A DNA stretch of 64,000 bases from contig NZ_JALKEV010000001.1 of the NCBI RefSeq assembly GCF_023017105.1, positions 496,001-560,000 on the forward strand, read 5' to 3'. The translations under genes were made by a program, and so were the position numbers. The first letter of the stretch is position 1, and every line of letters starts with the position of its first letter. The notes under the pieces were generated by a model that saw only the letters and a list, made by a program, of their open reading frames with translations, did no database searches and was not told the origin of the DNA. The DNA is from Halalkalibacter sp. APA_J-10(15) (GTDB lineage: Bacteria > Bacillota > Bacilli > Bacillales > Bacillaceae_D). This document shows, piece after piece, positions 1 through 8,586 of this stretch.

Positions 1-1
1 G

Positions 2-244
2 ACGATTTTTGTATTGAATTTCATGAATGTCTGGAATGAGTTTACAGCGCCACTTTATTTCCTTAACTCTGTAGATAAATGGCCAGTGACGTTAGCCGTG
101 TTTAACTTTTTTGGACAGTTTAGCGCACAGTGGAATTTAGTGAGTGCGAATATCGTGCTAACATCGATCCCCGTATTGATTGTCTTTATTATAGGACAGA
201 AGCATATTGTCGGGGGCTTGACGTCTGGTGCGGTGAAGGGGTAA
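2..244 (+). CDS. Carbohydrate ABC transporter permease, C-terminal end (partial)
   Basis: The frame is open from the left edge, so only the last 80 residues are visible and the start lies outside the window. The segment has two hydrophobic stretches and ends in GLTSGAVKG, an ending typical of MalG-type (CUT1) sugar permeases of the inner membrane. A terminator follows within 10 bases, so this is probably the last gene of a sugar-uptake operon. The substrate cannot be inferred from this fragment. Confidence 0.8.
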   Translation, partial: TIFVLNFMNVWNEFTAPLYFLNSVDKWPVTLAVFNFFGQFSAQWNLVSANIVLTSIPVLIVFIIGQKHIVGGLTSGAVKG

Positions 245-253
245 GGATTGTTT

Positions 254-290
254 AGCACACAAAGAATTGGAAGACTCTTTGTGTGCTTAT
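254..290 (+). terminator. Hairpin terminator after the sugar permease
   Basis: A perfect 12-bp stem (254-265 with 276-287, starting AGCACACAAAGA) and a 10-base loop are followed by a short, weak T-rich stretch. It sits directly behind the permease stop codon. Confidence 0.6.
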
Positions 291-378
291 TATTGTATAT
301 AATACGCTATCTCAAATGATAAAGGGACAGCGTATTTAAGAAATGAAGGACTCCGAAGAAAAAGTGAGATGCAGTTAT

Positions 379-1320
379 TCAATGCTTTCTCATCATCAAC
401 ATTTGCGTCACAATAGCCAGAATAGGCAATTCAAGCAATGGGCCAATCACTAACGCGAGGGCAATGAGTGGTTCATTCGGAAATGCGGCTATCGCTATCG
501 CAAGGGCGATCGGAGAATTTCGGGCTAATGTCGCTAAGCTTAAGCTTACGCGGTCAGCTGTTACAAAGCCAATCCATTTCCCTATTCTTTGACTAATGAC
601 ATAATTAATGATGAAGAAGCAAAGAATCGGAAGGATGAGTAGCCATAGTATGTCAAGGTGCTCGAATAGTAAGGAGCCTTGTGCAGCGAATAAGGAAGCG
701 ATTGCTAGGCTTAATAAGAGCATGGGAAAGACGCTTAGCGTTTGTAGTAGCTTTGTTTTTAAGACTGGCTTCCTTCCTAATACAAGGTTCGTTCCGAATG
801 CGAGTGCTAGTGGAAGTACTAATACGACTACAAGGCTTTTAAGTAAAAGAGAAGGCTCAATCGTCCCAGATGTTCCGGCGAAGATAAACAGGTAAAAAGG
901 CAGTAAGATGACCTGTAAAAGTAAGTTTAATGGTAGAATGGCTGTCGACAATGCGACATTCCCTTTTGCTATTCCTGTGAAAATTAAGTACCAATCCGTA
1001 CAAGGTGTTACCATGAGCATGATGAAGCCGATCATTAACGCTGGATGATCACTCAAAAAGATGAGGGCAAGTATCCATGATAAAAGGGGTGTCCAAGCAA
1101 AATTGATGATGACGGATGTATAGGTGAAGCGAATGTTTTGAAACGCTTTTGTCATATCGGCAATCGGAATGTTTAAAAAGGTCAAATAAAGCATCAGCAT
1201 TAAAAGCGGTGTGATCGCAGCTTCAGCATATAGATGAATGCCACTAATTTGTCCGACGCCAAGACCGATGATGACAGCGGCTAAAATGAGAAATGTATAG
1301 CTTTTTTCTAATAGATTCAT
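379..1320 (-). CDS. ACR3/bile acid:sodium symporter-like transporter (arsenite efflux type)
   Basis: Integral membrane protein of about 313 residues with nine to ten hydrophobic segments over its whole length. The segment MLMVTPCTDWYLIFTGIAKG resembles the Pro-Cys-Thr region of ACR3 arsenite permeases, and the overall pattern fits the bile acid/Na+ symporter (BART) superfamily. The start is placed at ATG 1320 (MNLLEKS) because AGAAGGTG lies about eight bases upstream; ATG 1326 is too close to it. No arsR or arsC neighbour is present, so arsenite as substrate is a family-level guess. It is transcribed away from the decayed uppP gene. Confidence 0.75.
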   Translation of the reverse strand: MNLLEKSYTFLILAAVIIGLGVGQISGIHLYAEAAITPLLMLMLYLTFLNIPIADMTKAFQNIRFTYTSVIINFAWTPLLSWILALIFLSDHPALMIGFIMLMVTPCTDWYLIFTGIAKGNVALSTAILPLNLLLQVILLPFYLFIFAGTSGTIEPSLLLKSLVVVLVLPLALAFGTNLVLGRKPVLKTKLLQTLSVFPMLLLSLAIASLFAAQGSLLFEHLDILWLLILPILCFFIINYVISQRIGKWIGFVTADRVSLSLATLARNSPIALAIAIAAFPNEPLIALALVIGPLLELPILAIVTQMLMMRKH

Positions 1321-1440
1321 TGCCATCACCTTCTATCTCTTTTTCTTTGACAATTTTATCATATTTTTTGTCTATATCTACAAACGTGACTCCTGTATGC
1401 TACACTTACAGATGATTTTGATTTAAAAAAGGAGTTCACT

Positions 1441-1864
1441 ATGGAATTCATTGAGGTGCTTAAATACATATTTCTTGGAATTGTTCAAGGCGCGACTGAG
1501 CCTTTACCTGTTGTTTCGCAATTATTTTGGGGTGGATGTACATTTTGAGGTATTTCTGAAGGAAGCATCCCTACTGGCTGTATTTATCGTCTATCGGAAG
1601 GATTTAATCGTATGAACGATGGACGTAGTTAAGTATGTACGAGCTCGTAATTTCCCGTTAGTATTGGAAGCCTTGTACTTGAATCGACGACGATCTATGA
1701 AGCAATCGTTCATAATGATTTGCTGTGGCTTTATGTAATTGCTTTTGTAACGTCATTACTTGTATCGATTTTGGCGATTAAGTTGTTGACGTAGTGACGT
1801 CTGGAAAGCTCTTATATTTTGCGATGTATTGCTTTGCTGTCTCGATTCTTATTTGGATCTTTTG
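1441..1864 (+). pseudogene. uppP: Decayed undecaprenyl-diphosphatase (uppP/bacA) remnant
   Basis: A good ribosome-binding site (AAAAAAGGAG) precedes ATG 1441, and the first frame reads MEFIEVLKYIFLGIVQGATE, the classic UppP start. The frame is then lost. A second frame (1532-1615) gives FEVFLKEASLLAVFIVYRKD, the next UppP block. Further pieces around 1690-1795 and 1797-1863 resemble C-terminal membrane segments (GKLLYFAMYCF). The catalytic middle is missing. Several frameshifts and deletions have destroyed a once functional membrane phosphatase of the lipid II/bacitracin-resistance pathway. Confidence 0.75.
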
Positions 1865-1945
1865 AGGGGGAGGTTTAACGTATCTCCGTTGAGGGTATTC
1901 GCTATTGTGAAGTGAATGTTTTTCATAAGAAGGAGAAAGATAAAT

Positions 1946-2095
1946 ATGGACATTGAATTGTCTCAGGATGATTTAAAGAGAATACTAGAGGATGCACATG
2001 ATAAAGGACTAGATCAAGACGTGAGCGTTAATGCAGAGCGACTTGTGAAAGAAATCGTTACGTATATTCAATCAACGCAAAAGAGTACTAAATAA
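1946..2095 (+). CDS. Small hypothetical protein, 49 residues
   Basis: Starts at ATG 1946 after a good ribosome-binding site (AAGGAGAAAG, six to seven bases away) and ends at TAA 2095. The product is charged and predicted mostly helical, with no membrane segment (begins MDIELSQDDLKRILEDAHDK). A stem-loop with a T-run follows at 2165. No family was recognised. Clear start signals and a following terminator favour a real gene. Confidence 0.5.
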   Translation: MDIELSQDDLKRILEDAHDKGLDQDVSVNAERLVKEIVTYIQSTQKSTK

Positions 2096-2164
2096 AATTC
2101 TACTTGGCCTATAAAAGAAGACAAAGGAAATACATTTGATTGGCAATAGCTTCACCCATTGCTC

Positions 2165-2200
2165 GCCTGATAGGAGAAATCCACTCTATCAGGCTTTTTA
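2165..2200 (+). terminator. Rho-independent terminator
   Basis: Nine-bp stem GCCTGATAG (2165-2173) pairs with CTATCAGGC (2186-2194) and is followed directly by TTTTTAAA. It ends the transcript of the 49-residue protein. Confidence 0.8.
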
Positions 2201-2230
2201 AATAGGAGACGGTTTTGCACATTGCGTAAA

Positions 2231-2461
2231 GGACACCAAAAAAGTTAGAAACCAAACTTTATTTTCCATTACGTGAGGAAAAAGGAATCCTCATTCCTTT
2301 AAACAGGTGGAAACGAGGTCAAAGAGGTCATAGCGGAATCGCTGTTCCGCTATTCGGTCGAAACGAGCAGTGAGCACAATGGAAAAGGTGAAATAAAGGA
2401 ATGAGGATTCCTCAAATGATGGAAATCTAGCTAGGAGGAGAAAATAGAGGAATGAGGAACC
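2231..2461. repeat. Intergenic repeat cassette A (hairpin plus four GGAA/TTCC units)
   Basis: A degenerate AAAAAAGTT/AACTTTATT hairpin (2231-2267) is followed by four units starting at 2284 (GGAATCCTCATTCC), 2335 (GGAATCGCTGTTCC), 2398 (GGAATGAGGATTCC) and 2449 (GGAATGAGGAACC). Spacings are 51, 63 and 51 bases. Units 1 and 4, and the unit pairs as a whole, are in inverted orientation. The same architecture recurs at 10635, 20521, 23643 and 56223. The cassette fills most of the gap between the small protein gene and the following membrane protein. Confidence 0.75.
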
Positions 2462-2687
2462 GCTCATTACTCATTCGAACAAATAATAGACCGTATCACT
2501 TAACGGGCTCATATAAGTAATTCTTTTTTCATGTTTGTCTATTTGTGGCATAATAGAATAGTAAGCGATTTCAATAACAGTCTAGATTAGAAGAAAGAAG
2601 GGGATTTCTTTCATACAAACAGAGGAAACGCTGAAGACGTCGAAAATATTAGCCTTTTTTGTTCCATTAGGGTTATCGGCCATCCTA

Positions 2688-3938
2688 GTGACCTTATCTC
2701 ATATTATTATTAATGGTACGTTGGCACGGGCGAGTGATGCAGAGGTCATTATTGCTAGTTATGTGATTGCGATGAGTTTGTTTTCGATCATGGAGCGACT
2801 TGGTGTGTTATTACGGAATGCTTGCTCGGCATTAGTTCGCGATCGCGTTTCATTTCAAGCGATGTCAATGGTTGCGGTCTATGTTGTTGCTACACTCATG
2901 CTCTTATCGGCAACGATTGCTTATACACCGATTGGTACGTGGATCTTTGCTCATATTTTTGGTGCGGAGTCGGCGATGATCGGCCAGATTGTTGATGTGT
3001 ATCAAATTTTGATTATTGTCACCTTTTTTTCAGCTATTCGTTGCCTGTTTCAAGGTGTGATCATTTTAAATCGGCAAACAAAATGGCTGACGATTGGGAT
3101 GGTCATTCGTTTAATTGGGATGTACTTATTATCTCTTGTGTTTATTCAAACGGGTTACATTAACGCGAAAACGGGCGCCTATATTTTTTTATTTGGGATG
3201 ATGATTGAGAGTTTAGTAAGCTTCATTGAAGGGCGAATTCTCGTGAAGAAAATGACGAAAAAAGACCCCGCCCATCATATTGAACGGAAATCACAAGTGT
3301 TTCGTTTCTACTATCCTCTTATTATATCCTCGCTCATTATCGTTATGGTTGGTCCTGTTATTAATATTTTTCTAGGACGGACAGCTGAGATTGAACTGGC
3401 GATTGCTTCCTATGCACTTGCTTTAAGTGTTGCGCAATTGTTTTTAAGCTTTTTTAGCTACACCCACCAGATCGTACTAACTTTTTATAAGGATCATCCG
3501 AGAAAGGTAAGGCAATTCACATTAATGATCGGTTTTATACCAACGTTGGTATTAGCTTTGTTTTGTTTTACACCAATTGGACCCTTTGTCGTTGAGCATG
3601 TTCTTGGTGCGAACGAAAGGCTGATGCTTGCGACCCTTGATACGTTGAAAGTATTTATGATTATGACACTTGTGTTTCCGTTTATTGATTATTGCAATGG
3701 CATCTTAATGGTGCGAAATCAAACGAATAGCATGGTGATCTCTCAATCTTCTAATCTCTTGATTACATTTATCGTTGCTGTATGTATGACGATTCTAGTT
3801 CCTGCCTGGAACGGGATGATTGGTGCGATGGCGCAGTCACTCGGTATGGCTATCGAGCTCGTTGTGCTAGTGTTCATTGTGACAAGAGGGAAACAAGCTA
3901 GGATGATGAAGAGGAAGGCTGAAGAACTCGGTATGTAG
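2688..3938 (+). CDS. MOP-superfamily (MATE/flippase-like) membrane protein
   Basis: At least 416 residues and about twelve hydrophobic segments, resembling the MATE/polysaccharide-flippase (MOP) superfamily of multidrug or lipid-linked substrate exporters. GTG 2688 is the first conventional start, but the frame stays open and family-like upstream to TAG 2583 (TLKTSKILAFFVPLGL precedes it), so the real N-terminus is longer. The only well-placed ribosome-binding site (AAGGGG, 2598-2603) points to an ATA at 2613, with ATT at 2604 too close. A non-standard start or a mutated ATG is therefore likely. Substrate unknown. Confidence 0.7.
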   Translation: MTLSHIIINGTLARASDAEVIIASYVIAMSLFSIMERLGVLLRNACSALVRDRVSFQAMSMVAVYVVATLMLLSATIAYTPIGTWIFAHIFGAESAMIGQIVDVYQILIIVTFFSAIRCLFQGVIILNRQTKWLTIGMVIRLIGMYLLSLVFIQTGYINAKTGAYIFLFGMMIESLVSFIEGRILVKKMTKKDPAHHIERKSQVFRFYYPLIISSLIIVMVGPVINIFLGRTAEIELAIASYALALSVAQLFLSFFSYTHQIVLTFYKDHPRKVRQFTLMIGFIPTLVLALFCFTPIGPFVVEHVLGANERLMLATLDTLKVFMIMTLVFPFIDYCNGILMVRNQTNSMVISQSSNLLITFIVAVCMTILVPAWNGMIGAMAQSLGMAIELVVLVFIVTRGKQARMMKRKAEELGM

Positions 3939-4107
3939 AAAGAACAAATCTTGGCCAATGGTAACACACTATGCCTATTGAAAGCTGATCGTTCGGAGTA
4001 GTAAGAGATAGAGATCCTATTGTAATCCTTCTATATAAGTAGAATAAAGGAGTAGAACGGTTTGTCATAGAAATAAAGCAAAGTGGTAAACAAAGGGAGA
4101 GTGAGTA

Positions 4108-5007
4108 ATGATGATTCATAAAAAAACATTATTGTGGAACGACGACAACGAAGCGAAATTAATGACCTATGTGTGGGAGCGTTCAGAAGAATTGCAGCCA
4201 AATAAGAAAAGGCCTGCGGTGATCATATGCCCTGGAGGTGCTTATTTAGGGACGTCGGATAGGGAGGCGGAGCCTGTTGCCTTGAGGTTTATGACGGCAG
4301 GATATCAAACATTTGTCCTTCGATATACGACGTACTACCCAACCTTTACAATGGATTTTAGTCAAAAAGGAAGAGAAGAGCCTGTCTTACCACAAGCCTT
4401 GTTTGATTTAGGTAAGGCAATTTCGATGGTGAGAGAGCATGCAAAAGAGTGGAATGTTGATCCAGATCAAATTGTTTTATGTGGCTTTTCGGCAGGGGGC
4501 CACTTAGTTGCAAGCATGGGTGTTCATTGGCATGAATCCTTTTTACAGGAACCAATATCAGCTTCCAATGAACAACTGAAGCCAAATGCCCTTATTCTAG
4601 GTTATCCACTGACCGATTATTTGGTCATGAAGGAAGAAGCGGAAAAAGAAGTTGATGAAGGAAAACGGGAGCTTTGGAGAGTATCCAATCAAGCTGTATT
4701 TGGAAAAGAACAGCCTTCGATAGAGGAGTTGGAAGGGAGAAGTCCTGTCCGCTTCGTAACGGAGGCAACGCCACCCACATTTATTTGGCATACAGCAGAT
4801 GACGATTTAGTTTATGCACGAAATGCCTTGAATTTTGCGACGGCATTAGCAAAACAGAAAGTTCCGTATGAACTGCATGTCTTCGAAAATGGAGTACATG
4901 GTTTGTCTCTAAGTGATGAAACGACAGCGAATGATCCAGCACAAATCAATCAAGAGTGTGAAGTCTGGGTTGATTTAGCGTTAAAGTGGTTGAAGAAGCG
5001 AATGTAA
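4108..5007 (+). CDS. Alpha/beta hydrolase (acetyl-esterase-like)
   Basis: A 299-residue cytoplasmic protein of the esterase/lipase alpha/beta-hydrolase group. IICPGGAYLG near residue 45 matches the HGGG-like oxyanion region of this group (here PGGAY). GFSAGGH near residue 128 is the nucleophile elbow with Ser. The acid (near TADDDLVY) and the His in HVFENGVHGL near the C-terminus complete a plausible triad. It resembles BD-FAE/acetyl-xylan-esterase-like enzymes. No signal peptide is seen. It stands alone between intergenic stretches, so the substrate is open. ATG 4108 or 4111 could both serve as start behind GGGAGAGTGAG. Confidence 0.8.
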   Translation: MMIHKKTLLWNDDNEAKLMTYVWERSEELQPNKKRPAVIICPGGAYLGTSDREAEPVALRFMTAGYQTFVLRYTTYYPTFTMDFSQKGREEPVLPQALFDLGKAISMVREHAKEWNVDPDQIVLCGFSAGGHLVASMGVHWHESFLQEPISASNEQLKPNALILGYPLTDYLVMKEEAEKEVDEGKRELWRVSNQAVFGKEQPSIEELEGRSPVRFVTEATPPTFIWHTADDDLVYARNALNFATALAKQKVPYELHVFENGVHGLSLSDETTANDPAQINQECEVWVDLALKWLKKRM

Positions 5008-5026
5008 GGAATGAGATATAGAAAGT

Positions 5027-5068
5027 TGAGCGAATTTTATGTGCAACATCATAGAATTCGCTTTTTCA
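5027..5068 (+). terminator. Rho-independent terminator after the esterase
   Basis: AGCGAATTTTATG pairs imperfectly with CATAGAATTCGCT and is followed by TTTTTC. It sits about 20 bases behind the esterase stop. Confidence 0.7.
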
Positions 5069-5103
5069 GTCCCGAGCCCTAATCAAAACGACCTGTTTTA
5101 AAC

Positions 5104-5367
5104 GAAAAGAAGAAAAATATTGGTGAGAACTGCTTTGTGGCACTTGGCGTTCACATCTATACGGCAACGCATCCGCTTCAGGTAGAAGAGAGAATTTCTG
5201 GTGCTGAATTTGGGAAGCCTGTTCGTATTGGGGGAAGAGCGAGTATTAACCCTGGTGTGACAGTCGGCCATAATGTTGTCATTACTTCCAGTTCCGTTGT
5301 CACAAAAGGTGTTCCAGATAACGGTGTTGTAGGTGGGATTCCTGAGAAAATTATCAAGCGTCATTAA
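5104..5367 (+). pseudogene. Truncated maltose/galactoside O-acetyltransferase (left-handed beta-helix)
   Basis: The frame reads [20 protein letters not shown] and then [36 protein letters not shown] and ends IIKRH, the C-terminal hexapeptide-repeat half of Maa/LacA/NodL-type acetyltransferases. The catalytic His lies in the TATHP block. The N-terminal half of about 100 residues is missing, and the only in-frame start is GTG 5137 inside the domain without a ribosome-binding site. It directly follows the esterase terminator, so it probably represents a 5'-deleted gene. Confidence 0.75.
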
Positions 5368-5439
5368 GTTCTACTGAGCAGTCTATCATTCTGAAATTGA
5401 TGACTGAAATGAGAAAGTGCTAACAAAGAGTGAAAGGAG

Positions 5440-6084
5440 ATGACGGTCATTCGTGCAATGCTCATTCATGGTTTTAACAAGCATTCAAATGATATGAAGC
5501 CACTGCAACACCATTTAGAGGAGCTTGGATATACGTGCTTGTTGCCAGAGCTTCCGCTTACTTTTCAGGATGTTGAGGATGCAACGGCATTATTAGAGGA
5601 TATCATGAGCAAGCTCGACAATTCTGAAGGTCAGAAGGTCCATCTTATTGGGCATAGTACAGGTGGACTTGTTATACGTAAGCTTATTACAAATCGTAAT
5701 TATACTGATAAAATTGGACGCTGTGTCTTAATCGCAACACCTAACAACGGCAATAAACTGGCAATGCTTGCAAGTAAGGTGAAGCTATACACGAAAATTT
5801 TTAAGACCATTAAGTCGTTAACAAAAGAAAAGATTGACTCGTACCAATTTAGTTATGATCACAAAATTGAAATCGCGGCGATAGCCGGAAATAAAAATCA
5901 GCTATGGCTAGGACGTCTTCTTGATAAAGCGAACGATGGACGTGTCGAGGTGGATTCTGTTTACTTTCCAGAGCTAACAGACTTCACTACTCTTCCGTAT
6001 GGCCATAAGGAGATTCATCATCAAAAGGAAACGGCGGAAATGGTTGATCGTTTTTTGCGTGGAGGAAGGCTGCTGCCACGATAA
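5440..6084 (+). CDS. Lipase-like alpha/beta hydrolase
   Basis: A 214-residue protein with AMLIHGFN at the N-terminus (oxyanion-hole HG) and LIGHSTGGLV near residue 72 (GHSxGG nucleophile elbow), followed by IATPNNGN, the usual block of cutinase/lipase-like hydrolases. The C-terminal LPYGHKEIHH supplies a His candidate. No signal peptide, so it is cytoplasmic. The ribosome-binding site AAAGGAG abuts ATG 5440 directly; in-frame ATT 5449 has ideal spacing and ATG 5458 is rather far. The true start is therefore uncertain. Substrate not inferable. Confidence 0.75.
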   Translation: MTVIRAMLIHGFNKHSNDMKPLQHHLEELGYTCLLPELPLTFQDVEDATALLEDIMSKLDNSEGQKVHLIGHSTGGLVIRKLITNRNYTDKIGRCVLIATPNNGNKLAMLASKVKLYTKIFKTIKSLTKEKIDSYQFSYDHKIEIAAIAGNKNQLWLGRLLDKANDGRVEVDSVYFPELTDFTTLPYGHKEIHHQKETAEMVDRFLRGGRLLPR

Positions 6085-6160
6085 GTGGATGTAATACGAG
6101 AGAATACAGTATCGCAAAATCACTTCATTTTCATAAGACGTAATGATAGAGATATGGAAG

Positions 6161-6191
6161 AGGTGATAAGCAAAATGTTTATCACCTTAGT
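6161..6191. terminator. Hairpin between convergent hydrolase and SDR genes
   Basis: AGGTGATAA (6161-6169) pairs perfectly with TTATCACCT (6179-6187) around a nine-base loop. It lies between convergent genes and could terminate both, although T-runs are weak on either side. Confidence 0.5.
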
Positions 6192-6224
6192 TTAACTGGA
6201 AAGACTAAAAGCTAAGTCTAGAAA

Positions 6225-7058
6225 TTACAACGTAAACGGTGGAACATAACGTCCATCTATATCAGTAAATCGATACTCTCTTGCTAAATCACCAACTCTT
6301 AATACCTGTCCATTTTTATCCATAACATGGGAGTCGCTTGCTAATGCTGTAATTCCACGACCGATATAAAATGGTGATTCCGTTCTTCTTAACTCCTCTG
6401 ACTCTTTCCAATGGTCCTCATCTGATCCATGGTGCTTTAGGACAAGTTCGGTTCTCATAAAACCAGGTGAAACGGCAAGTACCGTAATATTGTCTTGTTT
6501 TAATTCTGTTGCGAGTCCGTATGCCATCCTTACTAAAGCGTGCTTTGCTAAATCGTAATAAAATTGCCCAGTGTACTTATTATGATCCCAAAAGGTAGTG
6601 TGCACAATGAGAGCTTCATGATTTTCACGTAGTAATGGAATGGCAAAATGATTAGTAGCTAGTTGGGCACGGACACCTGCAGTGAACATCGTATCCCAAT
6701 GCTCTAATGGTAATTCCCAAAAAGGCTTTGCTTCAACTCCGAGGTCATGTGCACCCCACACATTATTGACTAATAGATCTAATTTCCCTTGTTCCTTGCG
6801 AATGGCTGCGATGGCAGCTTCTGTTTCTGAATCATTTGTATGATCACATCGTATGGCAATCCCTTTTCCGCCTGAAGCGTTAATTTGTGAAGCAGTGTCA
6901 TCAATGGTACCAGGCCATTGATTAGTTGCATTCCCTATAACACTTCGTCCTGTAATGTACACGATTGCGCCAGCCTTACCTAGTTCTAGAGCGATGCACC
7001 TGCCGGCTCCTCGACTTCCTCCTGTTACGAGAGCTATTTTTCCTTTAAGTGGTTTCAT
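6225..7058 (-). CDS. Short-chain dehydrogenase/reductase (SDR)
   Basis: A 277-residue classical SDR. LVTGGSRGAGRC near the N-terminus is the TGxxxGxG cofactor motif, LLVNNVWG the NNxG-like block, and YYDLAKHALV the YxxxK catalytic pair; VSPGFMRTE follows as usual. The start is set at ATG 7058 (MKPLKGK) because AAAGGATG lies eight bases upstream; ATG 7067 is too near this site. It is divergently arranged with a WYL-domain repressor/activator that starts about 110 bases away, which suggests that regulator controls it. Substrate unknown; a ketone/aldehyde reductase or steroid-like dehydrogenase are both possible. Confidence 0.85.
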   Translation of the reverse strand: MKPLKGKIALVTGGSRGAGRCIALELGKAGAIVYITGRSVIGNATNQWPGTIDDTASQINASGGKGIAIRCDHTNDSETEAAIAAIRKEQGKLDLLVNNVWGAHDLGVEAKPFWELPLEHWDTMFTAGVRAQLATNHFAIPLLRENHEALIVHTTFWDHNKYTGQFYYDLAKHALVRMAYGLATELKQDNITVLAVSPGFMRTELVLKHHGSDEDHWKESEELRRTESPFYIGRGITALASDSHVMDKNGQVLRVGDLAREYRFTDIDGRYVPPFTL

Positions 7059-7168
7059 TATTCTCATCCTTTCTTGGTAAGGTATTCTTATTATAAGGTC
7101 TGAATCTTGACAACAAGTGTCATATTTAATTAAATGAATATAATCTATTCATATACAAGGTGATCATA

Positions 7169-8101
7169 ATGAGAGGAGATCGATTAATTTCCATTCTTTT
7201 GTTGCTGCAATCTCAAGGACAGTTAACTGCGAAGGAATTAGCTGAAAGGTTAGACGTGTCCGAGCGAACAATTTATAGGGATATGGATGCCCTAAGTGGT
7301 GCGGGCATTCCCGTTGTTGCTGAACGTGGCAAAAAGGGTGGCTGGTCATTTCTTGAAGGATATCAGACTAACTTAACAGGCTTAAAGGAATCTGAAATTC
7401 ATGCTTTGCTTGTCTCACCTTCAAAACAATTACTTGATGATTTACAGTTAACTCGTACATCAGAAGATGCGCGAACTAAGCTAATAGCCTCACTTCCTGC
7501 TGTATATCGTGAAGGTGCAAAAGAAGTATGGAATCGAATCTATATTGATACAAGCTCATGGCGAAACGAGAAAGAAAAGCTCAAATCTTTCGAAGCTCTT
7601 AAACAATCTATTTGGAAGAACCATAAATTAAATATGGTCTATCAGCGTTCAGATGGACAAACGATTGAACGTATTGTACAGCCACTGGGATTAGTGGCTA
7701 AGGGGAACAGATGGTATTTGATTGCATCAAAGGAGAATGGTGAGATTCGAAATTATAGAGCTTCACGAATTCAGCAGGCTTCTCCTATTAACGAGACATT
7801 TGAACGACCAAAGAGCTTTGACATTGCTCAATACTGGAAGTCTTCAACAGAGGCTTTTATTAAAGAATTACCGACCTATGAAGTGCAGGTGAAGGTTACT
7901 CAGTCCATCATAGGGAAGCTATCTTATTCCAGTCACTTTGTAAGAGTTATTGAAATAAGTGAGGTCGATAAGGAAGGCTGGGTGCTTGTTAAGCTATCTT
8001 TTGATACGGAAGAGGAAGCTATTAGGTATATACTTGGATTTTCTAATCAGATGTTCGTGGTCGAGCCTCAGTTTTACGCAAAAAGGTATGTAAAATGGTA
8101 G
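7169..8101 (+). CDS. HTH/WYL-domain transcriptional regulator (YafY family)
   Basis: About 310 residues. The N-terminal winged helix (ISILLLLQSQGQLTAKELAE, then VSERTIYRDMDAL) is the DeoR-like HTH_11 module, and the rest is a WYL ligand-sensing domain with NRWYLIA around residue 185 and a C-terminal WCX-like extension. The start is placed at ATG 7169 (MRGDRL), since AAGGTGATC is its ribosome-binding site and overlaps the alternative GTG 7160. It is divergent from the SDR gene and probably senses a small ligand to control it. DNA-binding, cytoplasmic. Confidence 0.85.
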   Translation: MRGDRLISILLLLQSQGQLTAKELAERLDVSERTIYRDMDALSGAGIPVVAERGKKGGWSFLEGYQTNLTGLKESEIHALLVSPSKQLLDDLQLTRTSEDARTKLIASLPAVYREGAKEVWNRIYIDTSSWRNEKEKLKSFEALKQSIWKNHKLNMVYQRSDGQTIERIVQPLGLVAKGNRWYLIASKENGEIRNYRASRIQQASPINETFERPKSFDIAQYWKSSTEAFIKELPTYEVQVKVTQSIIGKLSYSSHFVRVIEISEVDKEGWVLVKLSFDTEEEAIRYILGFSNQMFVVEPQFYAKRYVKW

Positions 8102-8151
8102 AAGCTGTTGTTGAGCATTATATCGAACAAATTGAATAGAAGAATAGCTGA

Positions 8152-8367
8152 ATGGAATGGTATGATTTCGTAAATATTATCGCAATAATGCTAATGGTAA
8201 CAGGGCTTGTTTTTTTAATGCCAGTCTGGCAGCAAATAAGAAAGGTCAATGTAGGAGACCGTATTCCAAAGAATGTCGCCAAAAAGGTTAGCAAAAATAG
8301 CAAACGGGTGAGTTATTTTATTATATTAGGAGGAATACTGGCGGTCATTGCGGTTGTAGCTAGATAG
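8152..8367 (+). CDS. Small membrane protein with two predicted membrane segments
   Basis: A 71-residue protein with one hydrophobic segment at about residues 7-24 and another at about 52-69, separated by a basic loop rich in Lys/Arg (KNVAKKVSKNSKR). It lies 50 bases behind the WYL regulator on the same strand. The ribosome-binding site is poor. No family recognised; function unknown. Confidence 0.5.
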   Translation: MEWYDFVNIIAIMLMVTGLVFLMPVWQQIRKVNVGDRIPKNVAKKVSKNSKRVSYFIILGGILAVIAVVAR

Positions 8368-8491
8368 AAGGCGAACTGCCACTTGAAGTAAGGAGCCTGA
8401 GGGATATAAGAGGGGATTGAAAAAGTCAGTGTCTTCGAATATAACGCTTTTTTACAGTTCACGCTTGCATCCTCATCTTTTTTTTGTTAAT

Positions 8492-8511
8492 ATCGTTTCG
8501 TAGCTAACGAT
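8492..8511. promoter_or_regulatory. Possible MarR-type operator
   Basis: ATCGTT and AACGAT form a dyad with an eight-base centre, 25-45 bases upstream of the likely translation start of the MarR gene. Position and size fit an autoregulatory MarR-family operator. This is inferred from symmetry only. Confidence 0.35.
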
Positions 8512-8586
8512 TATGACAATTAAGGAGGGTGTCTTATTCATACAATTAATGAAGAGGGAGAACTGCTTCCTGAAGAGAAAGAGACG

